Part shown: one piece after another, positions 4,429 to 11,249 of the stretch | Numbering within the stretch: the first letter of the stretch is position 1 | Layout of the letters: each line of letters starts with the position of its first letter | From: Candidatus Omnitrophota bacterium | GTDB lineage: Bacteria > Omnitrophota > Omnitrophia > Omnitrophales > Danuiimicrobiaceae | Assembly: GCA_016206945.1 (NCBI GenBank) | Contig: JACQQP010000004.1 | Location: forward strand, 1 to 11,249 | DNA: 11,249 nt | Direction: 5' to 3' | Notes under the pieces: generated by a model | What the model saw: only the letters and a program-made list of their open reading frames with translations | Told to the model about the DNA's origin: nothing | Databases searched by the model: none | Translations under genes and position numbers: made by a program

Positions 4429-6067
4429 GAGTTCCGAAAAAAGATTCTTCCTTGCGGTAGGCCTTTCTTTTTTGATTCTGGTGGTATACCCCATTTATTT
4501 GAAGTGGATCACACCAAAGTCTATCTCGGGGCCCGGTGGCGCAGCGGAGCCGTATGCTGTGGAACCAAAAAGGGAGGTGGATTTGAAAGCGGTTCCTGGT
4601 GGAGAAGCGGAAGTGGCTGAGGAAACTGTTGAGCGGACCGAGAAAGTGTACCCCTTTGCACATAAATTTTTTCAGGCCGAGTTTTCTGAGCGGGGCGGTG
4701 CGATCACGAAGCTTGAACTCAAAAGTTGGGGCAAACAGCAAAAGAGCGAGGTCTTGATTCGCGGCTACGGGACAAGCGTTGGAGCGCTATTGGTAAGTTT
4801 GCCAAACCAGGGAGTTGATTTTAGGGAGCGTCATTTTTCGCTCCAAACTTTGGACGAGCAAAAAGGCGAGGTTGAATTTTACACCGCTGAACCGGGCAAG
4901 TGGCGTCTTGTGAAAAAGTTCCGATTCTCCGAGGAGAACCCGGTTATCCAGCTAGAAGTGACGGTTGAAAACTTGAATAATACGCAACTAATTTTGCCAA
5001 TTGAAGTTACAACACAGATTGACGTCGAGTCCAAAATGCGAGACGATAAGGCCCAAGCGGAGTCATTCGTTTTTCTCGCAGACAAGCTTACATCGTCTCA
5101 CCTGGGTAAAATTGAGAAGACACCTTATATTGTTGAGGGGAAGATTTTATGGCAAGCCCTTTCGAGAAAGTATTTCGCGATCATCATTTCCCCGGGGGAG
5201 CCCGCCGCGCTTTCAAAAACGACCGCAGCGAGGAAAGAAGCTGAATTTATGGAAAACACACTCCAACTTCCTCCCGCCGAGATAAACCCAAGCGCTTTGG
5301 CAAGGCGAAGTTTTCTGATTTATGCAGGTCCAAAATATTACCGAGAGCTCAAATCATTCGGAGAAAATTTTGAACAAATTCTCTCGCACGGATTTTTTGG
5401 AATTTTTAGGCTTTGGTTATTAGTTGGTTTTGAATGGACGCGCAAGTTGGTTGGCAATTACGGATGGGCGATTATTTTAATTACGTTTGCGATTAAGCTC
5501 TTGTTTACGCCATTGACGCACATGAGTTTTGAATCCATGAAAAAGATGCAGGCGCTCCAGCCAAAACTCAAGGCGCTTCAAGAGCGTTACAAAGGTGACC
5601 AGGCAAAGCTTTCCCAGGAAATGATGCAGCTCTATAAACGAAACAAAGTAAATCCCATGGGCGGTTGTCTTCCCATGGTGCTGCAAATTCCGATTTTCAT
5701 CGCCTTTTATCAGGTTTTGGATCAGACGGTTGAGTTAAAGGGCGAGCCTTTTATTTTTTGGATTCGGGACCTATCAGCACCCGATCGGGCTTGGACCCTC
5801 CCCTTTGCCTTGCCGTTTCTTGGAGACGCCGTAAACGTTCTGCCTTTATTGATGCTCGGGTCGATGGTATGGCAGCAGAAATTGACTCCCCAAACGGGCA
5901 CACCGGACCAGCAAAGGATCATGATGATCATGCCCGTCGTGTTTGGTTTTATCTTTTACAGCATGCCCTCGGGACTTGTCCTTTATTGGTTTGTGAATAA
6001 CATGCTTTCCATTTTTCATCAGTTGTTCATTAAAGGAAAAGCGCTTCCCCATCATGAGGAGGCGTAG
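4427..6067 (+). CDS. yidC: Membrane protein insertase YidC
   Basis: A 546-residue YidC/Oxa1 insertase of the Gram-negative type. It has an N-terminal membrane anchor (about 6-26), a flexible acidic stretch, the large periplasmic beta domain (about 75-310), then the conserved five-helix core region. The core includes WAIILITFAIKLLFTPLT, the cytoplasmic coiled pair (MKKMQALQPKLKALQERYKGD), NPMGGCLPMVLQIPIFIAFY and SGLVLYWFVNN. The positive charge in the groove, Arg in E. coli YidC, is Lys357 here, which also occurs in other lineages. It inserts and folds inner-membrane proteins with or without SecYEG. I chose ATG 4427, preceded by AGGTGG at 4417-4422. The in-frame ATG at 4403 lies inside an inverted repeat and has no Shine-Dalgarno. 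Jag, often downstream, is missing. Confidence 0.96.
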   Translation: MSSEKRFFLAVGLSFLILVVYPIYLKWITPKSISGPGGAAEPYAVEPKREVDLKAVPGGEAEVAEETVERTEKVYPFAHKFFQAEFSERGGAITKLELKSWGKQQKSEVLIRGYGTSVGALLVSLPNQGVDFRERHFSLQTLDEQKGEVEFYTAEPGKWRLVKKFRFSEENPVIQLEVTVENLNNTQLILPIEVTTQIDVESKMRDDKAQAESFVFLADKLTSSHLGKIEKTPYIVEGKILWQALSRKYFAIIISPGEPAALSKTTAARKEAEFMENTLQLPPAEINPSALARRSFLIYAGPKYYRELKSFGENFEQILSHGFFGIFRLWLLVGFEWTRKLVGNYGWAIILITFAIKLLFTPLTHMSFESMKKMQALQPKLKALQERYKGDQAKLSQEMMQLYKRNKVNPMGGCLPMVLQIPIFIAFYQVLDQTVELKGEPFIFWIRDLSAPDRAWTLPFALPFLGDAVNVLPLLMLGSMVWQQKLTPQTGTPDQQRIMMIMPVVFGFIFYSMPSGLVLYWFVNNMLSIFHQLFIKGKALPHHEEA

Positions 6068-6085
6068 GAGAAACCAGAGTCAACA

Positions 6086-6200
6086 AAAATCCCGAATCAC
6101 AAATTCCAAATTACAAAGAATGACCAAAAAACAATAACCAAAACATTTGGTTATTCGGAATTGTAATTTGTTTGTGAGTTGGTGCTTGGGATTTGGAATT
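6086..6200. repeat. MITE-like long palindromic repeat between yidC and mnmG
   Basis: A roughly 115-base imperfect palindrome fills most of this gap. At its centre AATAACCAAA (6133-6142) pairs perfectly with TTTGGTTATT (6146-6155) around loop ACA. Outward, the arms still match in blocks, such as CAAATTACAA against TTGTAATTTG and AAATCCC (6087-6093) against GGGATTT (6188-6194). It is A-rich on the left and T-rich on the right, unlike the flanking genes. No coding sequence is credible in it. It looks like a non-autonomous repeat family member; only one copy is in the window, so family status is inferred. Confidence 0.6.
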
Positions 6201-6232
6201 TCTCCTTTTCTGTACTCTGACCAAAGGTCTTC

Positions 6233-8056
6233 ATGATTCACGATCGTAACTACGACGCCATCGTCATCGGCGCAGGCCACGCCGGAACTGAAGCCGCGCT
6301 TTCGATTGCCCGCGCGGGTTTTCAGGTTCTCTTCATCACGATGAACTTGGATTCCATCTGCCAAATGTCCTGCAATCCCGCCATAGGCGGCCTTGCCAAA
6401 GGTCACGTGGTTCGAGAAATTGACGCCCTAGGCGGTGAGATGGGACTGGCCATCGATCAGACGGCCCTTCAATTCCGCATGCTGAATAAATCGAAAGGCC
6501 CGGCCGTTTGGGCGCCCCGCGCTCAAGCAGACAAGAAAGATTATCAGCGTTATATGAAGCGCGTCGTCGAAGGCGAGCCCAACATCGATTTAAAACAAGA
6601 TCAAGCGGTTGAGCTCCTTGTGAAAGATGGCAAAGCCCTTGGCGTTCGGACGCTCATGGGAATTGAGTACCATGCGAAAACGACCATCGTCACCACGGGA
6701 ACTTTTATGCGCGGCCTGATTCATGTGGGCGATGTGAATTTCCCCGGCGGCCGCGGCGGAGATCCTCCATCACTCGGTTTCTCGGATTCACTTAAAAAAT
6801 ATGGATTTGAAGTCGTACGGTTTAAAACGGGGACGCCGCCGCGGCTTCGAAAAAACACGATCAATTTTTCTGTTTGTGAGGAGCAACCTGGCGATTCTGA
6901 TCCCGAGCCGTTTTCGTTTCGCACGGAGAAGCTCAATCTAAAACAGATGTCTTGTTGGCTTACGCACACGAATGAAAATACGCACGAACTCATTCGGAAA
7001 AATTTGCACCGCTCCCCTCTTTACGCTGGGCGAATTGAAGGAATCGGCCCGCGGTACTGCCCTTCCGTTGAGGATAAGGTCGTGAAATTCGCCGACAAAG
7101 AGCGTCATCAAATTTATCTCGAGCCAGAAGGGCGAGACACAGAGGAGTTTTATGTCAATGGCCTATCAACCAGCTTGCCTCAAGATGTACAAATCGAGAT
7201 CGTGCACAGTATTTGCGGGCTTGAAGACGCCGAGCTCATGCGCTTTGGTTATGCGATCGAGTACGATTGCATGCCGCCCACTCAGTTGAAACATTCCCTT
7301 GAAACAAAACGAGTGGAAAATTTGTTTTTTGCAGGCCAAGTCAATTGCACCTCTGGTTATGAGGAAGCCGCCGCGCAAGGTTTAATGGCAGGCTTGAACG
7401 TCATTCACAAGCTTAAGGCCCAGGCTCCTTTTGTTTTAGACCGCTCAGAAGCTTATATTGGGGTTTTAATAGATGACCTGGTCACGCGAGGGACGAATGA
7501 ACCCTATCGGCTTTTTACCTCGAGAGCGGAGTTTCGACTTCTCTTAAGACAGGACAACGCGGATGAGCGCTTAATGAAATATGGTTATGAATTCGGTCTC
7601 ATTTCAGAAGGTACGTATGGCAGGATGCTCGCGCGCCGGCGCGAAGTGGAATCAGTTAGGCAAAAACTGCGCGTGACAAAGATTGATAATTCCCCGCTTG
7701 ATAAAATTCTAAGGCGATCTGGTGTGACTATTAATACATTAGTACATAATGATTTACAATTTGATTGTCCGGATTATTTTGTGGGCAGGCAGGTGGAATG
7801 GGATATTAAGTATGAAGGATACATTAAAAGGCAGCTTGCGGATGTGGCGAAGTTCAAGAAGCTCGAAAAGCGAAAAATTCAAGAATCGGTTGATTACTCC
7901 GACGTGCGAGGTTTAAGCCGGGAAGCTAGAGAAAAGCTAGGTAGAATTAGGCCAGTTTCTATTGGCCAGGCGTCCAGAATACCTGGAATTTCCAGCTGTG
8001 ATATTTCAGTCCTTTTAGTTTATCTCGAAAAGCTCTCCCGTGCCTCATGTCCGTAA
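6233..8056 (+). CDS. mnmG: tRNA uridine-5-carboxymethylaminomethyl modification enzyme MnmG (GidA)
   Basis: A 607-residue MnmG, close to the usual 610-630. With MnmE it forms the cmnm5 or nm5 group on U34 of certain tRNAs using FAD, NADH and methylenetetrahydrofolate. Seen in order: the FAD-binding GAGHAG (13-18), QMSCNPAIGGLAKGH, PGGRGGDPPS, KTGTPPRL, the catalytic-cysteine region GPRYCPSVEDKV, the FAD signature AGQVNCTSGYEEAAAQGLMAGLN, and a C-terminal MnmE/tRNA-binding domain with YEGYIKRQ and RPVSIGQASRIPGI. The ATG at 6233 has AAAGGT (6223-6228) a few bases upstream, and the N-terminus aligns with the family. MnmE is not nearby, and the gene after mnmG in many genomes, rsmG, is replaced by a 300-base non-coding stretch with parS sites. 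Confidence 0.97.
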   Translation: MIHDRNYDAIVIGAGHAGTEAALSIARAGFQVLFITMNLDSICQMSCNPAIGGLAKGHVVREIDALGGEMGLAIDQTALQFRMLNKSKGPAVWAPRAQADKKDYQRYMKRVVEGEPNIDLKQDQAVELLVKDGKALGVRTLMGIEYHAKTTIVTTGTFMRGLIHVGDVNFPGGRGGDPPSLGFSDSLKKYGFEVVRFKTGTPPRLRKNTINFSVCEEQPGDSDPEPFSFRTEKLNLKQMSCWLTHTNENTHELIRKNLHRSPLYAGRIEGIGPRYCPSVEDKVVKFADKERHQIYLEPEGRDTEEFYVNGLSTSLPQDVQIEIVHSICGLEDAELMRFGYAIEYDCMPPTQLKHSLETKRVENLFFAGQVNCTSGYEEAAAQGLMAGLNVIHKLKAQAPFVLDRSEAYIGVLIDDLVTRGTNEPYRLFTSRAEFRLLLRQDNADERLMKYGYEFGLISEGTYGRMLARRREVESVRQKLRVTKIDNSPLDKILRRSGVTINTLVHNDLQFDCPDYFVGRQVEWDIKYEGYIKRQLADVAKFKKLEKRKIQESVDYSDVRGLSREAREKLGRIRPVSIGQASRIPGISSCDISVLLVYLEKLSRASCP

Positions 8057-8086
8057 AAACGGGTTTTAGAGGAGAATTCTGATGTG

Positions 8087-8100
8087 GTTTCACGTGAAAC
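8087..8100. promoter_or_regulatory. parS: parS centromere site 1
   Basis: GTTTCACGTGAAAC, a perfect 14-bp palindrome identical to the core of the bacterial parS consensus TGTTTCACGTGAAACA. With flanks it matches 15 of 16. ParB binds here and loads as a CTP-dependent clamp that spreads along the DNA. It lies about 30 bases after the mnmG stop and 270 before parA, roughly 5 kb from the probable origin. Confidence 0.95.
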
Positions 8101-8247
8101 ATTTTGCCATAAGAATGGGTTGTGGACGGCAATTTATGTCTATAAGTTACTTACATAAATGTAGTTAAGATATAACTAGTGCGCTTTTATATCTATAAAG
8201 TTTTATCCCTAGCTGGCCGATCATTTTGATAGCTTTCGCCATGTCAA

Positions 8248-8261
8248 GTTTCACGTGAAAC
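8248..8261. promoter_or_regulatory. parS: parS centromere site 2
   Basis: A second exact GTTTCACGTGAAAC, with symmetrical flanks (A before, T after, giving a 16-bp perfect palindrome). Its centre is 161 bp from that of site 1 and about 100 bp before the parA start. ParB bound here could also affect parA transcription, because a weak promoter candidate begins only 13 bases downstream. Confidence 0.95.
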
Positions 8262-8273
8262 TCTGTTGGAGAT

Positions 8274-8302
8274 TTGTTATTATTTCCAATCTCTAGTAAG
8301 AT
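8274..8302 (+). promoter_or_regulatory. Weak candidate parA promoter
   Basis: -35 TTGTTA (4 of 6), 17-base spacer, -10 TAAGAT (4 of 6), placing a start near 8310, about 45 bases before parA. Spacing and position are good but both boxes are only partial matches. Confidence 0.3.
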
Positions 8303-8356
8303 GAAACTCGTTGCCTATTTTTTTCAAATCAGCATAATCCTGAAGGGCTAAAAACT

Positions 8357-9205
8357 ATGGGTCAGGTATTCTCTCTTTGTAATCAAAAAGGTGGGGTTGG
8401 CAAAACAACTACCGCTGTCAATCTCGCCGCGGCCCTGGGAATGTGCGGCAAAAAAGTGCTCGTGGTAGATGTAGATCCTCAAGGAAATGCGACAAGTGGA
8501 CTGGGCCTCAATAAAAGCGAAATTGGAGCGGGTGCTTATGAACTCTTGAGCGGGGAGATTGAGGTTTCAGAAGTCGTTGTTCCCACATGTGTTACAAATG
8601 TATTTTTAATTCCATCAAACTCCCACTTGGCCGGCGCAGAGATAGAATTGATTCAGCATGACTCAAGAGAATATATTCTCAGATCTGTTCTGGAGCGAGT
8701 TTGCGGTGAGTATGACTTTATTCTAGTGGATTGTCCGCCTTCTTTGGGTTTATTGACTTTGAATGCGTTGGTCGCGAGCGATCAAATGATTATTCCGCTT
8801 CAGTGCGAATATTATGCGCTTGAGGGATTGGGGCAGCTGATTCAGACGTACCAACTCGTTCGTGATAAATTGAATCCGAAGTTGCAAATCAGCGGAGTGA
8901 TTCTCACCATGGCGGATTTCAGGACCAATCTGACGCAGCAGGTCATTGAGGATGTACGTAACCATTTTCAGGACAAGGTGTTCAAGACAGTTATCCCTCG
9001 TTCTGTGAAGATTAGTGAGGCGCCGAGTTTTGGAAAGCCCATTGCTTTATATGATCCTCATTCGAGAGGAGCAAAATGTTATGAAGAGATTGCCAGGGAA
9101 TTTTTGAGTCGTTTTTCGGCGGCTGGGAGTGGATTGAGACAGGACACAGAATCAGAAATTGCTTCAGCACCACGGGCGCTCCCACATGGGCGATCCGGAT
9201 CCTAG
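8357..9205 (+). CDS. parA: Chromosome partitioning ATPase ParA (Soj)
   Basis: A 282-residue ParA/Soj ATPase. The deviant Walker A KGGVGKTT (11-18), with its signature lysine, starts the protein. DVDPQGNAT follows, and Walker B is in FILVDCPPSLGLLTLNAL. The remainder matches chromosomal ParA (PLQCEYYALEGLGQL, GVILTMADFRTNLTQQVIEDV, PRSVKISEAPSFGKPI). ParA-ATP dimers bind DNA non-specifically and are released by ParB, moving or positioning the origin region, and in some species Soj also regulates DnaA. The ATG at 8357 has AAGGG 9 bases upstream. The last 28 or so residues (after EFLSRFSAAG) extend past the usual end and look unstructured; they may be lineage-specific. It precedes parB in the usual order. 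Confidence 0.96.
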   Translation: MGQVFSLCNQKGGVGKTTTAVNLAAALGMCGKKVLVVDVDPQGNATSGLGLNKSEIGAGAYELLSGEIEVSEVVVPTCVTNVFLIPSNSHLAGAEIELIQHDSREYILRSVLERVCGEYDFILVDCPPSLGLLTLNALVASDQMIIPLQCEYYALEGLGQLIQTYQLVRDKLNPKLQISGVILTMADFRTNLTQQVIEDVRNHFQDKVFKTVIPRSVKISEAPSFGKPIALYDPHSRGAKCYEEIAREFLSRFSAAGSGLRQDTESEIASAPRALPHGRSGS

Positions 9206-9252
9206 GGGATGAATTTAAGTATTTATAAATTGGATTGCGAGGAACTAAGTCC

Positions 9253-9284
9253 TTCAACAGGCTCAGAGCGCTGAGCAAAGTCGA
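9253..9284 (+). repeat. REP-like palindromic repeat, copy 2 (parA-parB spacer)
   Basis: TTCAACAGGCTCA (9253-9265), 7 bases, then GAGCAAAGTCGA (9273-9284). Inside, GCTCAG (9261-9266) pairs with CTGAGC (9271-9276) around AGCG, and outside TTCAAC pairs with GTCGAA with one mismatch. It has the same layout and orientation as copy 1 at 3993-4024. It lacks stops in the parB frame, so the open frame runs back through it to a TTG at 9235, which is not the true start. Confidence 0.7.
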
Positions 9285-9321
9285 ATCGCGACGATGGAAT
9301 CTGCGGACCGAAGGAGATGAC

Positions 9322-10224
9322 ATGGAACTCAAGAAAAAGGTATTGGGTAAAGGCCTAAGCGCGTTAATTCCAGATAGTTATTTGAAAGTGGTTGAAGCAC
9401 AAAAGGAGGCTCAGAAGATTCAAGCCCAGCCTGTAGAATCGGGAATTCAGGAAATTCCGATCTCCGATATTCGTCCAAACCGTGAGCAGCCGCGGCACCG
9501 CTTTCCAGAGGAAAGGATTGCCGAGCTTGCGGCTTCTATAAGGGAACAAGGAATTTTACAACCAGTCATCGTGAAAAAATTGGCAGAGGGTTACGAACTT
9601 GTCTGCGGCGAGCGGAGAGTGAAAGCAGCCGAGAAATGTGGGCTTGATAAAATTCCCGCGATCGTTAAGGACCTTGCCGAAGACAAACTTCTCGAGTGGG
9701 CGCTTGTTGAGAACATACAACGTGAGGATTTGAATCCGATTGAAGAAGCGCAGGCGTACATGCGGTTGATCGAAGGGCGAGATCTGTCGCACGATGAAAT
9801 CGCCAAAAAGGTTGGGAAAGATCGCTCGACAATTGCGAACACGATCCGGTTGCTTCGCTTGCCGGGAGAAATTTTAGAAGGCTTAATCGACGGCCGGCTT
9901 CAAGCGGGTCATGCACGCGCTCTTCTTTCACTTCCCACGCCTGAGCATCAGCGACAGCTTGCCAAACGCATCATGGAAGAGCGCCTTTCAGTCCGCCAAG
10001 TTGAGGAAATGGTAGGGCGGTCGGTTGTAAGGAAACGCCGGGCAAAGATTGCACGTTCCGTAGATCAAGACGTCATTTCGCTTGAGACCAAGCTGGAGCG
10101 CAAACTGGGCACTCAAGTACGGATTTTTCCTAAGCGAGACGGCCAAGGAAGGATTGAAATCCGTTATTATTCCTTAGACGACCTCGATCGGCTCCTTAAT
10201 TTGCTCGGAATCTCTCAAATCTAA
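9322..10224 (+). CDS. parB: Chromosome partitioning protein ParB (Spo0J)
   Basis: A 300-residue ParB. Seen in order: the N-terminal ParA-contact motif LGKGLSALIP (8-17); the CTP-binding ParB/Srx domain with IRPNREQPR, QGILQPVIV, GERR (96-99) and ENIQREDLNPIEEA (130-143); a helix-turn-helix with AKKVGKDRSTIANTIRLLRLP (161-181); and a C-terminal dimerisation segment with LETKLERKLGTQVRIFP and SLDDLDRLLNLLG. It binds parS, of which two exact copies lie upstream of parA, and clamps and spreads using CTP. The start ATG 9322 has AAGGAG at 9311-9316, 5 bases away, and yields the standard N-terminus. A longer frame from TTG 9235 crosses a repeat and is rejected. It is probably co-transcribed with parA. 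Confidence 0.96.
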   Translation: MELKKKVLGKGLSALIPDSYLKVVEAQKEAQKIQAQPVESGIQEIPISDIRPNREQPRHRFPEERIAELAASIREQGILQPVIVKKLAEGYELVCGERRVKAAEKCGLDKIPAIVKDLAEDKLLEWALVENIQREDLNPIEEAQAYMRLIEGRDLSHDEIAKKVGKDRSTIANTIRLLRLPGEILEGLIDGRLQAGHARALLSLPTPEHQRQLAKRIMEERLSVRQVEEMVGRSVVRKRRAKIARSVDQDVISLETKLERKLGTQVRIFPKRDGQGRIEIRYYSLDDLDRLLNLLGISQI

Positions 10225-10237
10225 AACCTCTCATTCA

Positions 10238-10266
10238 TTGACAAACAAAATCGAAGGCAATAGAAT
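10238..10266 (+). promoter_or_regulatory. Promoter of the SPFH gene
   Basis: -35 TTGACA (6 of 6, 10238-10243), 17-base spacer, -10 TAGAAT (5 of 6, 10261-10266). It starts 14 bases after the parB stop and lies about 32 bases before the next ATG, so the SPFH gene is likely its own transcription unit. Confidence 0.75.
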
Positions 10267-10298
10267 CAAAACCTTGCTGAATAAAAAAGGGGGCACAT

Positions 10299-11183
10299 AT
10301 GAATTCTCTCTACGCAGTTTTTCTTAGCGCTCTATTCATCTTTTTTTCCGGTATTCGAATTGTGCGACCGACTCATCGCGCTGTTGTGGAACGCTTTGGA
10401 AAATACAAACGCTTTGCCAATCCCGGGTTTCACTGGATCATTCCTGTCATTGACAGGATGTTTCAGGAAAATATCACCGAGCAAATGATTGATGCCACAC
10501 CGCAGGAAATCATCACCTTTGATAATTTAAATGCGCGCGTTGACGCGCAGGTTTATTTCAAGGTGAAACCCGATGAGGAAAACGTCAAAAATTCCCTCTA
10601 TAATGTCAACCGCGTTACCTACCAAATTGTGAACCTAGCGCGAACCACTTTGAGGAATATCATTGGCACGATGACTTTGAAATCCGCCAATAGCGAACGC
10701 GGGCGGATTAACAGCGAGCTTCACAAGATCCTCAAAGATGAGACGGCCAATTGGGGCATCGAAATTGTCCGGACCGAGCTTAAGGAAATTGATCCTCCGA
10801 AGGACGTTCAGGAAACAATGAACAAGGTCGTGAAAGCGGAGAATGAAAAAATCGCAGCCGTTGATTATGCAACGGCGCAAGAGACCGCAGCGGACGGCGA
10901 GAAAAGAGCGCAGATCAAAAAAGCAGAAGGAATAAAGCAATCTCGAATTTTGCAGGCGGAGGGCGAGGCCGAAGCGATCAAGTTAGTGAATGAAGCGGCC
11001 AACAAGTATTTCGTAGGAAATGCCCAGATTTTGAGGAAGCTTCAAGCCGTGGAAACGGCGCTTGAGGAAAACGCGAAGATCGTGGTCCCCACCAATACGG
11101 AGCTGGTGAATGTGATTGGAGAGTTGGCAGGAGTCATTCCTTTACGAAGGGATGGGCGAGGAGAAACGAAGGAGACAACCTGA
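10299..11183 (+). CDS. SPFH/Band 7 (stomatin/QmcA-like) membrane protein
   Basis: A 294-residue SPFH-domain protein. One N-terminal hydrophobic helix (about 2-21) is followed directly by the SPFH opening RPTHRAVVERFGKYKRFANPGFHWIIPVIDRM. The rest of the domain follows, with LNARVDAQVYFKV and the conserved WGIEIVRTELKEIDPPKDVQETM. A long charged alanine- and glutamate-rich helix (about 178-240) is the probable coiled coil for oligomer assembly. Stomatin-type proteins form large ring or cage assemblies at the membrane and often influence membrane proteases or fluidity; the exact role here is unknown. The start ATG 10299 has AAGGGGG (10287-10293) just upstream. An NfeD-like partner often sits beside such genes, but none follows within the 66 bases left in the window. 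QmcA is the closest well-known relative by pattern; I do not assign the symbol. Confidence 0.9.
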   Translation: MNSLYAVFLSALFIFFSGIRIVRPTHRAVVERFGKYKRFANPGFHWIIPVIDRMFQENITEQMIDATPQEIITFDNLNARVDAQVYFKVKPDEENVKNSLYNVNRVTYQIVNLARTTLRNIIGTMTLKSANSERGRINSELHKILKDETANWGIEIVRTELKEIDPPKDVQETMNKVVKAENEKIAAVDYATAQETAADGEKRAQIKKAEGIKQSRILQAEGEAEAIKLVNEAANKYFVGNAQILRKLQAVETALEENAKIVVPTNTELVNVIGELAGVIPLRRDGRGETKETT

Positions 11184-11186
11184 GTT

Positions 11187-11209
11187 GTCCGCCGATTTTT
11201 TCGGCGGAC
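11187..11209 (+). terminator. Hairpin after the SPFH gene, possible terminator
   Basis: GTCCGCCGA (11187-11195) pairs perfectly with TCGGCGGAC (11201-11209) around a loop of five T residues, starting 4 bases after the stop codon. No T-run follows the stem, so it is not a textbook intrinsic terminator. It is the likely 3' boundary of this transcript. A second GC-rich inverted repeat (GGCGG 11234-11238, CCGCC 11245-11249) sits at the window edge and cannot be judged. Confidence 0.45.
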
Positions 11210-11249
11210 GCCTAAGCAGTGTGGCGAAAATGCGGCGGTCTCGCCCGCC

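Larger units (their letters stand above)
8057..8356. other. Non-coding mnmG-parA region with two parS sites
   Basis: In this 300-base gap I see no credible gene, not even a remnant of rsmG. It contains two parS palindromes (8087-8100 and 8248-8261), an AT-rich stretch between them (about 8131-8205), the 12-mer ATAAGTTACTTA (8142-8153) shared with the dnaN-dnaA gap, and one TTRYNWACA match, TTACTTACA at 8147-8155. A weak parA promoter candidate lies at 8274-8302. The parA ribosome-binding site is AAGGG at 8343-8347. Confidence 0.6.

Noticed and set aside
5477..5535. Loss of the conserved YidC groove arginine as a defect
   Set aside because: The position is lysine, which keeps the positive charge and is, to my knowledge, a natural variant in other lineages.
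6080..6406. A 108-codon minus-strand frame over the yidC-mnmG gap
   Set aside because: It is half repeat and half antisense to the conserved start of mnmG.
8121..8146. A promoter TTGTGG - TATAAG in the mnmG-parA gap
   Set aside because: The spacer is only 15 bases and the -35 is weak; the candidate at 8274-8302 has better spacing and position.
8123..8205. TGTGGACGG and TTATCCCTA near the parS sites as DnaA boxes
   Set aside because: They match the standard box at 6 and 7 of 9 only, and do not fit the TTRYNWACA pattern.
9235..9321. ParB starting at TTG 9235 (329 residues)
   Set aside because: The extension runs through a palindromic repeat. ATG 9322 has an excellent ribosome-binding site and gives the normal ParB N-terminus.
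1..11249. tRNA, rRNA, CRISPR array or insertion sequence
   Set aside because: I saw no tRNA cloverleaf with a TTC loop, no rRNA stretches, no regularly spaced direct repeats with unique spacers, and no transposase gene. This was by eye only; tRNAscan-SE and Infernal runs would settle the RNA question.

Overview
This window is a chromosomal replication-origin neighbourhood. Two gene sets point away from each other. On the left, dnaA, dnaN and a dciA-type (DUF721) gene run on the minus strand. On the right, rpmH, rnpA, yidD, yidC, mnmG, parA, parB and an SPFH-family membrane protein gene run on the plus strand. Transcription diverges from the 391-base gap between dnaA and rpmH (3063-3453), as expected if bidirectional replication starts there. 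The YidC has the large periplasmic domain of the Gram-negative type, so the cell is probably a diderm. The gene order is bacterial but stripped down: recF, jag, mnmE and rsmG, which often sit among these genes, are absent here. Together with several intergenic repeat families, this suggests an uncultivated phylum. An Omnitrophota-like lineage is only a low-confidence guess.

Layout. 1-145: tail after dciA with a strong 12-bp hairpin. 146-3062: initiation operon dnaA-dnaN-dciA. 3063-3453: probable oriC and divergent promoters. 3454-6067: rpmH-rnpA-yidD-yidC (ribosomal protein, RNase P protein, membrane-insertion factors), with a repeat between rnpA and yidD and a folded leader between yidD and yidC. 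6068-6232: a palindromic MITE-like repeat. 6233-8056: mnmG. 8057-8356: non-coding stretch with two parS sites. 8357-10224: parA-parB, separated by a second copy of the rnpA/yidD repeat. 10299-11183: SPFH gene with its own near-consensus promoter. The window then ends in hairpin-rich sequence.

How the parts work together. DnaA opens the origin, DciA is the likely helicase loader or regulator and DnaN is the clamp. ParB loads on the two parS sites near the origin, and ParA moves or organises the new origins. RnpA, YidD and YidC form the usual rpmH cluster for RNA processing and membrane protein insertion.

The best candidates for something undescribed are these. (1) Five same-strand 9-mers of the form TTRYNWACA lie upstream of dnaA, all on one 11-bp helical phase, and this DnaA has an altered DNA-recognition signature (GGRGHATV instead of GGRDHTTV). 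(2) A 127-nt leader fills the whole yidD-yidC gap. It can fold into a four-way junction whose closing stem hides the ribosome-binding site and the start of yidC, and whose other strand begins at the yidD stop codon.
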